This document shows positions 1-6,973 of a stretch of DNA of 57,058 nucleotides, piece after piece. Every line of letters starts with the position of its first letter. Position 1 is the first letter of the stretch. The stretch spans positions 1 to 57,058 of the forward strand of contig JAGWTW010000011.1 of NCBI GenBank assembly GCA_028868735.1, in the 5' to 3' direction. A model generated the notes under the pieces. The model had not been told where the DNA came from. It worked only from the letters and a program-made list of their open reading frames with translations, and ran no database searches. The position numbers and the translations under genes are program-made. Origin of the DNA: Hyphomicrobiales bacterium. Its GTDB lineage: Bacteria; Pseudomonadota; Alphaproteobacteria; Rhizobiales; Beijerinckiaceae.

Positions 1-734
1 TCGCGCTGCGCCTTCTGGAAGCCCTCGCTCATCACCTTGGCGTAGCCGCCGCCGCCCGAACCTTCCTCGTCATAGTCGACCTTGACGAATTCGGCGCCCA
101 TCGACTTCACCTGGTCGGCGACTTCGGCGCGCGTATCGTTGGCGCGCACGATCGCGCCGAGGCCGACCGCGGTGCCGATCGCAGCAAGGCCCGCGACGCC
201 GGCGCCGGCGACGAACACTTTCGCGGGCGGAATCTTGCCAGCGGCGGTGATCTGGCCCGCGAAATAGCGGCCGAAGGCGTTCGCCGCCTCGACGACCGCG
301 CGATAGCCGGTAACGCCCGCCTGCGAGGTGAGCGCGTCCATCTTTTGCGCGCGCGACAGAAGGCGAGGCACCGCGTCCATCGCCAGCACCGTCACCTTGC
401 GCGCCTTCAGTTCGTCCATCAGCGCCGGGTTCTGCGCGGGCCAGATGAAGGAGATGAGCGTTTGGCCTTGCTTCAAATCGGCGACTTCCGCCGACGTCGG
501 CGCGCGCACCTTGAAGATGATGTCCGCGTTCGACCACACCTCGGCGGCGGTCGCGGCGATCCTGGCGCCGGCGGCGACGAGCGCATCGTCGTAGCAATCG
601 GCGCCGTTTCCGGCGCCCGTCTCGACGAGGACGGAAAATCCGAGGCCGGTCAGCTTGGGAATGACATCCGGCGCGATCGCCACGCGCTTCTCGCCGGGAA
701 ATGTCTCTTTGGGGATTCCAATGACCTGCGGCAT
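1..734 (-). CDS. pntA: NAD(P) transhydrogenase subunit alpha, partial (runs off the left edge)
   Basis: Proton-translocating transhydrogenase (NADH + NADP+ to NAD+ + NADPH) in the inner membrane; this subunit carries the NAD(H)-binding domain I. Translation from the ATG at 734 begins MPQVIGIPKETFPGEKR, the classic start of the PntA/alanine dehydrogenase fold. The Rossmann motif GAGVAGLAAIG lies near residues 171-181. About 244 residues are visible; a split alpha-1 subunit usually has about 375, so roughly the last third is outside the window. A GGAG ribosome binding site sits about 10 nt upstream. It is divergent from the oxidase subunit IV gene at 1055. pntAB would be expected to follow beyond the left edge. 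The fold and family are certain; whether the subunit is split (alpha-1) or full length cannot be seen. Confidence 0.95.
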   Translation of the reverse strand, partial: MPQVIGIPKETFPGEKRVAIAPDVIPKLTGLGFSVLVETGAGNGADCYDDALVAAGARIAATAAEVWSNADIIFKVRAPTSAEVADLKQGQTLISFIWPAQNPALMDELKARKVTVLAMDAVPRLLSRAQKMDALTSQAGVTGYRAVVEAANAFGRYFAGQITAAGKIPPAKVFVAGAGVAGLAAIGTAVGLGAIVRANDTRAEVADQVKSMGAEFVKVDYDEEGSGGGGYAKVMSEGFQKAQR

Positions 735-1054
735 CGTCTCGATTCTCCCGACCCTCAACCGGGGCGCCGGCCAGGTCGCCGCCGTCCCCTCGCGCTGCAC
801 ACTAACCACGCCTTCGGCGATGCGATAGCTGGCCTGCGCCGTACTTCAATTGTCCTATGTCATGCCCGGCGCGTCCGCGCTCGAAAAAAGCGGCGCGCCG
901 TCGGCCGCAACCCTGCGGCGCGGCCCTGACGCATATCATTTGCCGCCCGAGGGCGGAAAGAGACGCGCCTTGCCGCGCAGCGTCGATTGCCGCCCGGCGC
1001 AACCTCGGTTACAAGGAGCCCGCTTCGAATAGCAGAGGTCGAGAGAGGAAGAGC
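735..1054. other. divergent intergenic region between pntA and the oxidase subunit IV gene
   Basis: 320 bases with no supportable gene; short open frames here are arginine-rich and lack ribosome binding sites. It must hold the promoters of pntA (leftward) and of the subunit IV gene (rightward), but I find no confident sigma-70 pair. The last 20 bases carry the purine-rich GAGAGAGGAAGAG ribosome binding site of the gene at 1055. Confidence 0.6.
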
Positions 1055-1201
1055 ATGGCCAACGACGTCGCCGACGCGGGACATCCGGACATGGACTACG
1101 CCGAGCACGAGCGGACCTATGCGATGTTCATCGCGCTCTTCAAATGGGGCACGGTCTTCTGCATCGCCTGCGTCGTTCTGCTCGCCGTCCTCACGCTCTG
1201 A
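1055..1201 (+). CDS. aa3-type cytochrome c oxidase subunit IV
   Basis: A 48-residue membrane protein of the bacterial aa3 oxidase subunit IV family, an accessory single-span subunit of the terminal oxidase. The family signature MDYAEHERTY is at residues 13-22, followed by one hydrophobic helix at about 23-47. The start is the ATG at 1055, preceded by a strong GAGAGAGGAAGAG site; the longer open frame upstream has no ribosome binding site and is arginine-rich. The gene is monocistronic: it diverges from pntA and is followed by a GC-rich hairpin before the convergent TPR gene. The family is widespread in alphaproteobacteria and often lies beside pntA. Confidence 0.88.
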   Translation: MANDVADAGHPDMDYAEHERTYAMFIALFKWGTVFCIACVVLLAVLTL

Positions 1202-1212
1202 CGCCTGGCGCG

Positions 1213-1231
1213 GGCGGGCTTCGCGCCCGCC
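1213..1231. terminator. bidirectional hairpin between convergent genes
   Basis: A perfect 7-bp GC stem (GGCGGGC at 1213-1219 pairing with 1225-1231) around a 5-nt loop, in the 63-bp gap between the ends of the oxidase subunit IV gene and the TPR lipoprotein gene. An AT-rich stretch (TAATTTTCTT) follows about 10 nt downstream on the + strand. Inferred terminator for both genes. Confidence 0.55.
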
Positions 1232-1264
1232 GCTCCGGAATAATTTTCTTGCTGTGAAAGCCGG

Positions 1265-2164
1265 TCAGACCCGAACGCGGCTCGCGCCGGCGCGCGCCAC
1301 TGCGTTGTTCGGATCGATCACCAACGCGCGCTGGTACGATTCGGACGCCTTCATGCGGTCGCCGCTCTTCTCGTAGGCGAGGCCGAGGCCCGCCCATCCA
1401 TTGGCGTTCTTGTTGTCGACGTTGAGCGCCGCGTTGAAGTCCTCGATCGCCTGCGGATATTTGCCGAGCGCAACGAGGCTCTCGCCGCGCGCCTGATAGG
1501 GCGCGGCCGCGAAGGGATCGCGGTCGATCGCATTGTCGAAATCGGTGACGGCGCGCTGGTGATTGCCCTGGATCTGATAAATCAGCCCGCGCGCGTGAAA
1601 TGCCTGCGCGTTCTCGGGATTGAGGCGGATCGCCTGATCGAGATCGCTGAGCGCCTGACCCGTATTGCCTTGCGCGCGCAGAAGATTGGCGCGGCCGAGA
1701 TAGGCCGAGGCATGGCGCGGATTGACCTCGATCGCATGGTTGAAATCGGTGAGCGCGGCGTCGTTGCGGCCCGTCTGGCGTTCGGCCAGAGCGCGGTTCG
1801 TATAGGCCGCCGCATTGTTCGGATCGAGCTTGATCGTCTGCGTGAAGTCGGCCATCGCCTCGGACATGCGGCCGTTGCGGGCATAGGCGTTGCCGCGCGT
1901 GAGATAGGCTTCCGCGGAGTTCGGGTTGCGCGCGATGACGTCGGTCAGCGAGGCGATGTTCGACTTGGCGGCCTCCGGATCGTCGGGGCGGATCTCGGCG
2001 TATTGGGGAACGCGGGCGTTCATACCCCCGCCGACTCCCATGGAATCGCAACCGGAGAGCAGCGCCGCCAGGCCTGCGAGCGAAAGGGCGATCGCGCCGA
2101 GACGCGCCGCGGGGCGCATCGGAGCAAAGCGGACAGCCTGACCTGCGTCAGCGCGAGTGATCAT
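1265..2164 (-). CDS. tetratricopeptide-repeat lipoprotein
   Basis: A 299-residue lipoprotein of tandem TPR units, NlpI-like in general design; TPRs act as protein-docking scaffolds. The N-terminus has a hydrophobic segment (about 22-38) ending in the lipobox LLSGC with acylated Cys39. From about residue 68 to the end there are six or seven 34-residue repeats, with recurring core motifs such as AYLTRGNAYARNG, AYTNRALAERQTG and PNNA near the helix ends. The ATG at 2164 has an AGGGG site 6 nt upstream; an internal ATG at residue 16 would still leave the signal peptide intact. It lies downstream of rpsU on the same strand but is separated from it by a terminator. The partner and exact role are unknown. 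Confidence 0.85.
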   Translation of the reverse strand: MITRADAGQAVRFAPMRPAARLGAIALSLAGLAALLSGCDSMGVGGGMNARVPQYAEIRPDDPEAAKSNIASLTDVIARNPNSAEAYLTRGNAYARNGRMSEAMADFTQTIKLDPNNAAAYTNRALAERQTGRNDAALTDFNHAIEVNPRHASAYLGRANLLRAQGNTGQALSDLDQAIRLNPENAQAFHARGLIYQIQGNHQRAVTDFDNAIDRDPFAAAPYQARGESLVALGKYPQAIEDFNAALNVDNKNANGWAGLGLAYEKSGDRMKASESYQRALVIDPNNAVARAGASRVRV

Positions 2165-2280
2165 TTCGACCCCTAAATCGGCGACCTTCCTGCGGGCGCC
2201 GCGCCCTTTCGCCGGTCAATGGGGCGAGATCAGGGAAAGTCGGACGCAACCTCGGCGGAAACGGTCAACAAATCGTAAAG

Positions 2281-2298
2281 AGTGTCAATAATGACACT
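2281..2298. promoter_or_regulatory. perfect 18-bp inverted repeat, candidate operator
   Basis: AGTGTCA at 2281-2287 and TGACACT at 2292-2298 form a perfect 7-bp inverted repeat with spacer ATAA. It lies 117-134 bp upstream of the TPR lipoprotein start and just beyond the rpsU terminator T-run. The geometry (two short arms, 4-bp spacer) suits a dimeric DNA-binding regulator. The minus strand also contains a TTGACA hexamer here that could be a -35 box. No cognate regulator can be named. Confidence 0.35.
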
Positions 2299-2323
2299 AA
2301 AAGCGGCCGGCCAGGCCGGCCGC
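2299..2323 (-). terminator. rho-independent terminator of rpsU
   Basis: Just past the rpsU stop codon (minus strand) a perfect 10-bp GC palindrome (GCGGCCGGCC at 2303-2312 and its complement at 2314-2323) is followed immediately by TTTT on the minus strand (2302-2299). This is the canonical intrinsic terminator layout. Confidence 0.7.
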
Positions 2324-2331
2324 GGCAGCAT

Positions 2332-2592
2332 TCAGCGCGCGGCGGCCGCAGCCGGCTTGGCGCCGAAGGTGGGCTTGGGCTTCGAAGGCAGCAGGCCTTC
2401 GCGCTGCATCTTCTTGCGGGCGAGCTTGCGGGCGCGGCGGACGGCCTCGGCCTTTTCGCGGGCGCGCTTCTCGGACGGCTTCTCGTAATGGCCGCGCAGC
2501 TTCATCTCGCGAAAAATGCCCTCGCGCTGCATCTTCTTCTTGAGCGCCTTCAGCGCCTGATCGACATTGTTGTCGCGAACGAGAACTTGCAC
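2332..2592 (-). CDS. rpsU: 30S ribosomal protein S21
   Basis: S21 of the small ribosomal subunit, 86 residues. The N-terminus [20 protein letters not shown] is the textbook alphaproteobacterial S21 sequence, followed by basic helices ([20 protein letters not shown]) and an Ala/Lys-rich alphaproteobacterial tail. The start is a GTG at 2592 with a full AGGAGG site only 4 nt upstream, a close spacing that still makes this the obvious start. It is transcribed alone, with a strong terminator directly after the stop and a candidate promoter about 100 bp upstream. Confidence 0.95.
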   Translation of the reverse strand: MQVLVRDNNVDQALKALKKKMQREGIFREMKLRGHYEKPSEKRAREKAEAVRRARKLARKKMQREGLLPSKPKPTFGAKPAAAAAR

Positions 2593-2694
2593 CGGACCTC
2601 CTGTGGCGGGCGTCTGGCCCGATTGGCCGTTTGACCCGAATTTCGGAAACGCGTCTGCCCCGCGCTCCCCGAGGAACGCAGCGGCGAAGCGGGG

Positions 2695-2723
2695 CGATTA
2701 ACAGAATCCCGCGGAATTGTCTA
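2695..2723 (-). promoter_or_regulatory. candidate sigma-70 promoter of rpsU
   Basis: On the minus strand, TAGACA (2723-2718) and TAATCG (2700-2695) are separated by exactly 17 bp, and would start a transcript near 2688 with a leader of about 95 nt before the rpsU GTG. It is the best pair in the 252-bp divergent gap with the acyltransferase gene; the -10 match is only fair. Confidence 0.35.
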
Positions 2724-2844
2724 TCGGGCGGGACCGAAAATGCGGCCGCAGGATTCACCATCGCGCAACGCCATCGTTGCCGGAAACCGGCTTCGTCATA
2801 CACAGAAGGGACCAGCGCGCCACGCGCCACGGAGGCGATCCATC

Positions 2845-3960
2845 GTGCGTATCGATCCGACTGCCGGCTCAGACCGCGCCTCCAACAATTTCGAGGCGCT
2901 CAGGTGGATCGCGGCCTCCGCCGTGATTCTGGCGCACGCCTGGGGTCTGCGCGGGCAAGCCGGCGCCTACGAACGGGCGACCGGCCTCGACCTCGGCTGG
3001 TCGGCCGTCGTCATGTTCTTCGCGCTCTCCGGCTATCTCATCAGCGCTTCGGCCGGGCGCCGGGCCCCCTCTGCCTTCTGGACCGCCCGGATTCTGCGGA
3101 TATTTCCCGGGCTTCTCGTGAGCACGTTCCTGACCGCGCTCGCCGTTTCGGCCGTGTCCCGGTTCGACGCCCACGCCTATTTCACGAGCGCCCAGACCTG
3201 GAAGTTCGTGTTCGGCACGGGAACGCTGCTCGGCACCGAATATGCGCTGCCCGGCGCCTTCGAGCACAACGTCTCGACCCAGGCGAACGGCTCGCTCTGG
3301 ACGCTGCGCTACGAGGTCGCCTGCTACGCGATCATTTTCGCGATGGTCTGGGCGGCGCGGCGCACGCGCCTCGATTTCGGCCTGGCGGCGCTCGTGGGCG
3401 CGCTCGGCTGCGCGGCCGCGCATGCCGCGATTCTCGCCAGCGGGCGTCCGGCGCCCGTCCAGATCACGAACATCCTGTCGCTCTTCGTGCCGTTCGCGCT
3501 GGGCGCCTTCTTCCAGGCGCGCCGGACCTCGCCCCGCCTGTGGCAGGTTGCGGCCGGTCTCGCCGCCGCCGCCGCCCTGGCGCGAACGCCTCTCTATACC
3601 TGCGCGGCGGCCAGCGCGATCGCGCTTCTGACCCTTTGGCTCGCGCATACGAAGAATCGGGCGCTGTCCGCGATCAGTGCCCTGCCCGATTATTCCTACG
3701 GCATCTATATCTACGCCTATCCGATCCAGCAGATCGTGATCCTGACGACGCCCGGACTGCCTCCGCTGGCGCAGGCCGCCGCGAGCTTCGTCCTCACGCT
3801 GGTTCCCGCCGCGCTCTCCTGGCATTTCATCGAGGCGCCGGCCATGGCGCTGAAAAGCCGGCGGCCGCCATCGCCCGCATCGAGCCCGGCGCGCGTGTCA
3901 GACATTAGAGCGGATCGCGATCGCATCGAGGCGAGCAATCCGCTCTTACTTTTGCGCTGA
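2845..3960 (+). CDS. acyltransferase family 3 (OafA/YrhL-type) membrane protein
   Basis: A 371-residue polytopic membrane acyltransferase that would O-acylate an exported sugar, lipid or glycan. Features: FEALRWIAASAVILAHAW near the N-terminus (family motif with the catalytic-type His in helix 1), FFALSGYLIS around residue 55-64, the RILRIFPGLL arginine motif at about 80, and around ten hydrophobic helices. The GTG at 2845 is chosen because GGAGG lies 9 nt upstream and the conserved domain begins soon after; an in-frame ATG at 2740 adds an arginine-rich stretch. The final roughly 20 residues (from about RADRDRIEAS) are translated from a palindromic repeat that starts at 3907, so the C-terminus seems to have been extended by repeat insertion. 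The acceptor is unknown. Confidence 0.82.
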   Translation: MRIDPTAGSDRASNNFEALRWIAASAVILAHAWGLRGQAGAYERATGLDLGWSAVVMFFALSGYLISASAGRRAPSAFWTARILRIFPGLLVSTFLTALAVSAVSRFDAHAYFTSAQTWKFVFGTGTLLGTEYALPGAFEHNVSTQANGSLWTLRYEVACYAIIFAMVWAARRTRLDFGLAALVGALGCAAAHAAILASGRPAPVQITNILSLFVPFALGAFFQARRTSPRLWQVAAGLAAAAALARTPLYTCAAASAIALLTLWLAHTKNRALSAISALPDYSYGIYIYAYPIQQIVILTTPGLPPLAQAAASFVLTLVPAALSWHFIEAPAMALKSRRPPSPASSPARVSDIRADRDRIEASNPLLLLR

Positions 3961-3981
3961 AGGCATGTCCTCGGCGCAAAA
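3907..3981. repeat. composite palindromic repeat, two stem-loops
   Basis: Two adjacent perfect inverted repeats: AGAGCGGAT (3907-3915) with ATCCGCTCT (3938-3946), and TTTTGCGC (3950-3957) with GCGCAAAA (3974-3981). The first resembles the AGAGCGGAT-type intergenic palindromes scattered through Hyphomicrobiales genomes. It overlaps the last codons of the acyltransferase gene and ends before the convergent ABC1 kinase gene, so it may also act as a terminator for both. Confidence 0.6.
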
Positions 3982-4005
3982 GCCTTCGATTTTTGCGGGA
4001 TATGT

Positions 4006-5355
4006 TCAGGCGAGGCCCGCTTTCGCCAAAGCCGCCTGCTGATTCGCCGCCAGCTGTTCGAGACGGAAGTCGCCGAGCGCCTCCTCGAACATGCGATGGT
4101 AATTGAGCTCCGCGCCCAGATGCAGGAACACCGCGCCGAGGCCGACGGCTGCGCGATCCATGAACACGAATTCGCGCGGCACCGTGATCGGCCCCTTCTC
4201 CTTCAGCGCCTGATGCACCTGAAAGGCTTCGCGACGCCCGTAGCGTCCCGGCTCGATCCCGTCCGCGATCGTGCGCACGCGGTCTTCGAGCAACGGGCCG
4301 TAGATGAAACGCGCCCAGATGTTGAGCGTCTCGATCACGTCTTTCTTGAGGCCCTTGAATCCCCAGGTCTCGTAGGCGTGCACGATTCGCTTCTGATCGC
4401 CCTCCTGCAGGCCGCGATAGAGATCGACGACGCCGCCCACGAATTTCGGCGGGAAGATGCGGATGCAGCCGTAATCGAGCAGGTTGATCCCCTCGCCTTT
4501 CCCGAACACGCTGTAATTGCCGAGATGCGGATCGCCGTGGATGACGCCGAAACGCGAGAACGGCAGCCACCACGCCTTGAACATGGAAACGCCGATACGA
4601 TCGCGCACGTCCTGCGGCGACGATTTGAACGCGAGAATCTTTTCGCCCTCCAGCCATTGCATCGTCAGCAGGCGTTCGGTCGACAGGTCGGAATGCACGC
4701 GCGGCGTACGCACCATCGGCTCGTCCGCGAGCATGTGGCGATACAGCGCCGCGTTCTTCGCCTCACGAAAATAATCGAGCTCCTCGCGCACGCGCGCGCC
4801 GATCTCCTTGGCGGCCTCGCGCGTGTCGATGACCGGATTGAAGCGGCGATGGACCGCGAACAGAACGTCGAGCTGCTTCAGATCCGCCTCGACCGCCGAT
4901 TTCATGTCCGGATATTGCAGCTTGCAGGCAAGCGGCTCGCCCTCGTGGCTGACGGCCTTGTGCACCTGCCCGAGCGAGGCGGCCGCCGCGGGCTTCAGGT
5001 CGAACGATTTGAACCTTTTCTCCCAGCCCGGCCCCAGTTCGGCCTGCATGCGCCGCTTGACGAAGGCCGCCCCCATCGGCGGCGCGTCCGACTGGAGCTT
5101 TGCCAGTTCGTCGGCATATTCCGGCGGCAGCAGGTCCGGAACGGTCGCCATCAATTGTGCGACCTTCATCAGCGGCCCCTTGAGGCCGCCGAGCGCCTGC
5201 GCCAGCACGGCCGCGTTCGAGGCGTCGCGCGCGCCGGTGCGGCCGCCGGTGAGCTGCTGCGCGGCGAAACGCGCAGCGACCCCGCCGACATTGGCGCCGA
5301 CCCTGGCGTAACGGGCGGCGCGGGCGGAGAATCGATTGGCTTCGCGGTCGGTCAT
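4006..5355 (-). CDS. ABC1/AarF/UbiB-family protein kinase-like ATPase
   Basis: A 449-residue member of the ABC1 (UbiB/COQ8) atypical kinase family, whose members support ubiquinone synthesis or lipid handling through an ATPase activity. Visible motifs: the N-terminal KxGQ-type helix, here KVAQ (64-67, Ala in place of Gly); the Ala-rich nucleotide loop AAASLGQVH (about 124-132); the VAIK-like Lys in ACKLQ (about 145); the acidic ELDY (192-195); the catalytic loop HGDPHLGN (273-280); and the metal-binding DYG (294-296). No C-terminal membrane anchor is evident, unlike classical UbiB, so it belongs to the soluble ABC1 group. There are no ubiquinone genes nearby, so ubiE/ubiB-type context is missing. 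It is transcribed away from the toxin-antitoxin island. Confidence 0.9.
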   Translation of the reverse strand: MTDREANRFSARAARYARVGANVGGVAARFAAQQLTGGRTGARDASNAAVLAQALGGLKGPLMKVAQLMATVPDLLPPEYADELAKLQSDAPPMGAAFVKRRMQAELGPGWEKRFKSFDLKPAAAASLGQVHKAVSHEGEPLACKLQYPDMKSAVEADLKQLDVLFAVHRRFNPVIDTREAAKEIGARVREELDYFREAKNAALYRHMLADEPMVRTPRVHSDLSTERLLTMQWLEGEKILAFKSSPQDVRDRIGVSMFKAWWLPFSRFGVIHGDPHLGNYSVFGKGEGINLLDYGCIRIFPPKFVGGVVDLYRGLQEGDQKRIVHAYETWGFKGLKKDVIETLNIWARFIYGPLLEDRVRTIADGIEPGRYGRREAFQVHQALKEKGPITVPREFVFMDRAAVGLGAVFLHLGAELNYHRMFEEALGDFRLEQLAANQQAALAKAGLA

Positions 5356-5428
5356 GGCTGACGCCTATTTAGGGGCTTCGACGAAACATTTCACGGCAAC
5401 CGGTTGCCGAAGGGCGAAATATGTCTTA

Positions 5429-5446
5429 TTATAACATTCGTTATAA
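5429..5446. promoter_or_regulatory. candidate autoregulatory operator of the toxin-antitoxin operon
   Basis: TTATAAC (5429-5435) and GTTATAA (5440-5446) form a perfect inverted repeat with a 4-bp spacer; the same bases also read as two direct copies of TTATAACA 12 bp apart (5429 and 5441). It lies 13 bp upstream of the antitoxin ATG and overlaps where a -10 box would sit. Antitoxins of the AbrB type normally bind such palindromes to repress their own operon. Confidence 0.55.
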
Positions 5447-5458
5447 CAAGCTATCGCC

Positions 5459-5707
5459 ATGAACGCCTCGACCAAACCCGATTTTACCGCCCTTAAGGTC
5501 ATCCAGGTCGGCAATTCGCTGGGCGTCGTGTTGCCACGCGAAGTCTTGGCGGCACTAAATGTTGAGAAGGGCGACAAGCTCTATCTGACGAAATCGCCGG
5601 ACGGCTACCGCGTCACCAAGACCGACCCGGATTTCGAACGCCGGATGAAGCTGGCGCGCGAGATCATGAAGAAGCGCCACAACGTGCTGCGCGAACTGGC
5701 CAAATAG
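5459..5707 (+). CDS. AbrB/MazE-family antitoxin
   Basis: An 82-residue antitoxin. Residues about 11-50 form a SpoVT-AbrB swapped-hairpin DNA-binding domain (VIQVGNSLGVVLPREVL, then GDKLYLTKSPDGYRV). The remaining, highly charged C-terminal tail (about 55-82) is the part expected to bind and neutralise the toxin. The toxin gene follows after 4 nt, so the two are translationally linked. A palindrome immediately upstream (5429-5446) fits autorepression. The ATG at 5459 has no strong ribosome binding site, as is common for this kind of operon. Confidence 0.88.
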   Translation: MNASTKPDFTALKVIQVGNSLGVVLPREVLAALNVEKGDKLYLTKSPDGYRVTKTDPDFERRMKLAREIMKKRHNVLRELAK

Positions 5708-5711
5708 CGCC

Positions 5712-6104
5712 ATGACTGATTGGCGCTTTCTAGACCGCGCCATCATCCTTGCGATCCACGAGGAACAGCTGGCGCAACACGGCGGCGGAATCGGCCTGCG
5801 CGACGAGGGTCTGCTGGAGTCCGCCCTCGCGCGACCGGTGAACACGGCGGCCTACAATCCCGAAGCCGATGTCGCACTGCTGGCGGCGGCCTACGCCTTC
5901 GGGATCGCCAAGAACCACCCCTTCATCGACGGCAACAAACGCACGGCCTTCGTCGCGATGGAACTGTTCGTGATGGACAACGGCTTTGCGCTGACCGCGA
6001 GCGACGAGGAAGCGCTGATGGCGATGTTGCGGCTGGCAGCGGGTGATATGACTGAAGAGGAATATGCGGCGTGGGTGAGCCGCAATCTGAGCGACAGCAC
6101 ATGA
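5712..6104 (+). CDS. doc: Doc (death-on-curing) family toxin of the Fic fold
   Basis: A 130-residue toxin. The Fic/Doc active-site motif HPFIDGNKRT lies at residues 69-78 with all key residues (His69, Asp73, Asn75, Lys76, Arg77). Phage P1 Doc phosphorylates EF-Tu and arrests translation; other Fic-fold enzymes AMPylate proteins, so the reaction here is inferred. The N-terminal half (LRDEGLLESALARP) matches chromosomal Doc proteins. There is no intramolecular inhibitory helix motif, consistent with inhibition by the separate antitoxin encoded 4 nt upstream. The stop codon overlaps the ATG of the next gene (ATGA at 6101-6104), making a three-gene unit. Its own ribosome binding site is weak, suggesting coupling to antitoxin translation. 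Confidence 0.9.
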   Translation: MTDWRFLDRAIILAIHEEQLAQHGGGIGLRDEGLLESALARPVNTAAYNPEADVALLAAAYAFGIAKNHPFIDGNKRTAFVAMELFVMDNGFALTASDEEALMAMLRLAAGDMTEEEYAAWVSRNLSDST

Positions 6105-6973
6105 AATATTGCGTGTTTCTTACATCCCTTTACACGCGGTCGCTTCCGATTGTGCGTTCACAGACGAACAAGATATTTGTGCTCGCCGCAAAGCTGAAGC
6201 GAAAATACTCTCCGAGAAGTGAGAAGGTCGCAATTTCGCCGATCGACGAATTGCTAGCTGCAGAGGTAGCTCGACTTTGGCGGAACATACTACAAGCTTC
6301 ACGAGATCAGATTTTCGAAGGAGCCGAAGAGGCGATCGTGGATCGATGGCACGGCAATGATCGCTTGCCGCAACCCGGTTTTGTCGGCCTGAATTACGAG
6401 CGCGGAGGCCTGTTGCTCATCGGCCAAAACCCCGGAAACGATGGAGTTGGAAAGGGCCTGTCGCGAGCAGATCAACTTCAATATCAACTTCTGATCCGCT
6501 TGCGGGATGCAGAAGACTCCGAAGTCGTTGGCGCATATACGGAGCTTATGAATGCGCTTGGGTCTACCGTGATGCCATCTTGGAAAATTGTTCGCAACGT
6601 CGTCTACCCATTGCTGCGGGCGCTTGACGGACAAACGCTCAACCACATCGCATATACAAATCTTGTCAAATTCAGAACGGTCGATAGCAAGTTTAATCGC
6701 ACAATCTATGACGCTTCTTGGTCTGCTACGATCGATCAGATCAATCTATTGAAGCCGGCGCTAATTGTCGCACTCGGCGCCGGTACATTCAATCAGCTAC
6801 AACGACGATACAAAGGCACGGTACCCATAAAAAAAGTGCGCCGCCAGATTGGCGACAGTGGCTTGCCTGCCGCCGGACGCTCCGACATCGCCGAAATCGC
6901 AGCATTCTGGCGAAGCCGCAAGCGGAAGGCAGGTGAGGTTTTCCCTACCCCTCCATCCCCTCCAGCTCGATAA
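6101..6973 (+). CDS. uracil-DNA glycosylase-superfamily-like protein
   Basis: A 290-residue protein whose central part looks like the UDG alpha/beta fold: LLLIGQNPGNDG (about 104-115) corresponds to the motif A loop (GxxPG), YTNLVKFRT (185-193) to the conserved strand with TN.VK, and LLKPALIVALGAGTF (216-230) to the next strand. The terminal HPS-type motif of active family 4 enzymes is not found, so base-excision activity is uncertain. The start at 6101 is chosen for the ATGA overlap with doc; the first 45 residues are not conserved-looking and a GTG at 6179 or later start is possible. GC is visibly low (three sampled 60-base lines gave 28, 32 and 24 G+C), unlike the flanks. The 3' end overlaps the convergent pepF gene by 29 bp. 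Confidence 0.6.
   Translation: MKYCVFLTSLYTRSLPIVRSQTNKIFVLAAKLKRKYSPRSEKVAISPIDELLAAEVARLWRNILQASRDQIFEGAEEAIVDRWHGNDRLPQPGFVGLNYERGGLLLIGQNPGNDGVGKGLSRADQLQYQLLIRLRDAEDSEVVGAYTELMNALGSTVMPSWKIVRNVVYPLLRALDGQTLNHIAYTNLVKFRTVDSKFNRTIYDASWSATIDQINLLKPALIVALGAGTFNQLQRRYKGTVPIKKVRRQIGDSGLPAAGRSDIAEIAAFWRSRKRKAGEVFPTPPSPPAR

Noticed and set aside
5356..6973. Island as a prophage or transposon remnant
   Set aside because: No integrase, transposase, terminal repeats or tRNA attachment site is visible around it.
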